Source: Gemmatimonadota bacterium
GTDB taxonomy: Bacteria > Gemmatimonadota > Gemmatimonadetes > Longimicrobiales > Gaopeijiaceae
Direction of reading: 5' to 3'
Assembly: GCA_015664885.1 (NCBI GenBank)
Contig: DQPL01000039.1
Coordinates: forward strand, 1-64,000
Length of the DNA: 64,000 nucleotides
Each line of letters opens with the position of its first letter. The first letter of the stretch is position 1. This document shows, one piece after another, positions 63,401 through 64,000 of the stretch. The notes below the pieces were generated by a model. It was not told the origin of the DNA. It was given only the letters and a program-made list of their open reading frames with translations, and made no database searches. A program made the position numbers and the translations under genes.

Positions 63401-64000
63401 TTCGGTGTCATCAACACCGGCGTCGGCATTATCTCACTGGCGGGGATCGTGGTGAACAATGGGATCATCTTGATCGACTACATCGACGTGTTGCGAGAGC
63501 GCGACCACATGGACCGACGTGAGGCGCTCGTGCAGGGGGGGCTGACGCGATTCCGTCCCGTCGTACTCACGGCTTTGACGACCGCTCTCGGTCTGGCACC
63601 GTTGGCAATCGGCTTGAACTTCGACTTCTTCGGCCTGTACACCTCTCTCAATCCGGAACTCTATTGGGGTGGGGAGCAGGCGGCGTGGTGGGGGCCGATG
63701 GCGATTGCGATCATTGCGGGTATTCTGTTCGCGACGTTCTTGACCCTGATCCTGGTACCGGTCATGTACTCGCTCATCGATGACACGACGGACTTCGTCC
63801 GGCGCCACTTCCTCAACACGGAAGGCGCGAGCTCTGGGACGGGAGAAAGCACCGACGGCGAAGTCGGGCAAGAGACGGGCGCGGGCCCGCGCGAGGGAGT
63901 GGCTTCGCCTGCGACTTCCGCACCCGTGGGGGCGACCAGGGAGAGAGTCGACACGGACCCGTTCTCGATGCCGGGCCTCGATCCACAAACCGATGCGCTC
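60416..64000 (+). CDS. RND efflux permease 3 (3' end beyond window)
   Basis: At least 1,195 residues, open to the right edge. Standard RND topology: TM4 LGMLVDNAIVVVENIY, TM10-11 GIVVNNGIILIDYID. Two departures are visible. The TM6-TM7 link carries two extra hydrophobic helices (about residues 526-560: RWALIGGAVLAFLAVAGV and LTAVLLTVTFVGLWAL). The C-terminal region has an insertion (LYTSLNPELYWGGEQAAWWG) before the last helices. A hydrophilic tail of over 50 residues follows the last helix. The GTG at 60416 has GGAGGG upstream; ATG 60422 is possible. It is the pump of the TetR-TolC-adaptor operon. Confidence 0.9.
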   Translation, partial: MIMNKDGREQGRSGGEPPQDFRMLERFKEFRATSFAVEHRTAVMVLLFIIVLTGALSYRATPKESFPEIAIPMVAINTIYPGVSPSDVESQVTRVIEEELSTISDIEELISTSIEGYSSITAQFGTTVNLDEALQQVREKVDLAKPDLPDDAEDPTIVEMNFSEIPIMQVNLSGDFGLVRLKELAEDLQDEIEAIPAVLRADLHGGLEREVRVDVDLSRLQFYGVELSDVIEAIQNENVNIPGGSINVGDTKYLVRVDGEFDDPTLIADLVIKIEGGRPIYVRDVATVDFGFAERETFARMEGSAVVTLDVVKRSGQNIIETAAAVKAEVDAMLPLMPPSGSIVITSDMSEQIDEMVSSLENNIVSGLILIVVILLFFLGAGTSMFVAVSIPASMFLSFVLLKLMGMTMNMIVLFSLILALGMLVDNAIVVVENIYRYLEEGWDRTIAAKKATGEVAVPIIAATATTLAAFAPLLFWPGEIGEFMSYMPRTLIVTLSSSLFVAIVIIPTLCAMFMTLDSTPRKPLRPAMRWALIGGAVLAFLAVAGVNQLTAVLLTVTFVGLWALHRFLLEGLSRRFQTGLLPRIMDLYERQLRFALGNRLLLVGGTVVAFITTAVVFAMFGTGTEFFPESMPPPRLLVDIETPVGTRAAVTDSIVLRVEEELKSLGGREDWESVVAVTGSAGGSGNPMAAGMSGPEGGRVTVSLVDFQDRGRDAFDMLAEMQRTIGRGIAGATITVDKVTEGPVQGAPVSIELVGEDPVRLKALSTEMLDVLEAAPVYRKLVGLESDLDAARPELSVQVDREKAALYDLNTSEVGRAIRGAINGIEAAKYRDGNDEYDIIVRLAEPYRQELEGLRELTVMAEGGIQVPLLSIATWSVEEGAGTIHRKDQTRMATITSDVAAGYTNNAVLAEVQESLQKFEGRLPSGYTLRYTGQSQDQDEAQAFLGGAFLTALMLIGFILISQFNSVVKPIIILTSVIMSTMGVLLGLMIFRMPFGVINTGVGIISLAGIVVNNGIILIDYIDVLRERDHMDRREALVQGGLTRFRPVVLTALTTALGLAPLAIGLNFDFFGLYTSLNPELYWGGEQAAWWGPMAIAIIAGILFATFLTLILVPVMYSLIDDTTDFVRRHFLNTEGASSGTGESTDGEVGQETGAGPREGVASPATSAPVGATRERVDTDPFSMPGLDPQTDAL

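Overview
The window is GC-rich chromosomal DNA from a diderm bacterium. It carries TolC channels, RND pumps, outer-membrane barrels and BamA-like remnants. Protein-kinase remnants of the type common in Gemmatimonadota, a GlnRS with a C-terminal GatB/YqeY domain beside GltX, and abundant RND and CRTAC1-type genes make Gemmatimonadota (or a close relative) the best guess. This is inference from gene content; no rRNA is present to confirm it.

Region 1 (1-12.9 kb) is a PUFA-synthase-like ('secondary lipid' synthase) operon on the minus strand. It runs from a PfaD-type enoyl reductase to a KS-MAT-ACP-KR-DH megasynthase with only one visible ACP, then to a KS-CLF-AT protein that runs off the left edge. 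The genes are chained by 4-base stop/start overlaps (GTGA, CTGA), the last one implying a CTG start. A hotdog thioesterase is divergent. The gene order resembles the myxobacterial pfa1-pfa2-pfa3 type more than the marine gammaproteobacterial pfaABCDE type.

Region 2 (12.9-18.2 kb) holds deletion-scarred remnants (ABC ATPase, secretin, LemA, an EF-hand-like membrane protein) around intact ppdK and ispG. Region 3 (18.3-29.6 kb) is a four-gene efflux operon (adaptor, TolC, two RND permeases). It is followed by an outer-membrane barrel gene behind a perfect sigma-54-type site, and a Gly/Tyr/Ser-rich exported protein ending at a strong terminator.

Region 4 (29.6-34.8 kb) is glnS-gltX-lexA-tadA. 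The LexA lacks the Ser/Lys autoproteolysis dyad and has a perfect inverted repeat just downstream of its promoter. Region 5 (34.8-38.8 kb) has a GHL10-type lipoprotein flanked by two eroded kinase genes, then an NhaC-type antiporter. Region 6 (38.9-48.9 kb) is housekeeping: pyrR-pyrB-pyrC, rpsT, an M50 protease, scpA-scpB-pseudouridine synthase-upp, the trkA-trkH potassium system and a CAT-anticodon tRNA.

Region 7 (49-57.1 kb) has a large FG-GAP/CRTAC1 lipoprotein, a GGQ release-factor-like rescue protein, an AI-2E family permease, a small conserved protein, a YheT-like hydrolase and a tandem of three gene remnants. Region 8 (57.1-64 kb) is a TetR-TolC-adaptor-RND cassette running off the right edge.

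Two themes stand out. One is the lean single-ACP PUFA-like synthase. The other is a run of deletion scars: at least six loci where the ends of broken genes are fused, between otherwise intact operons.
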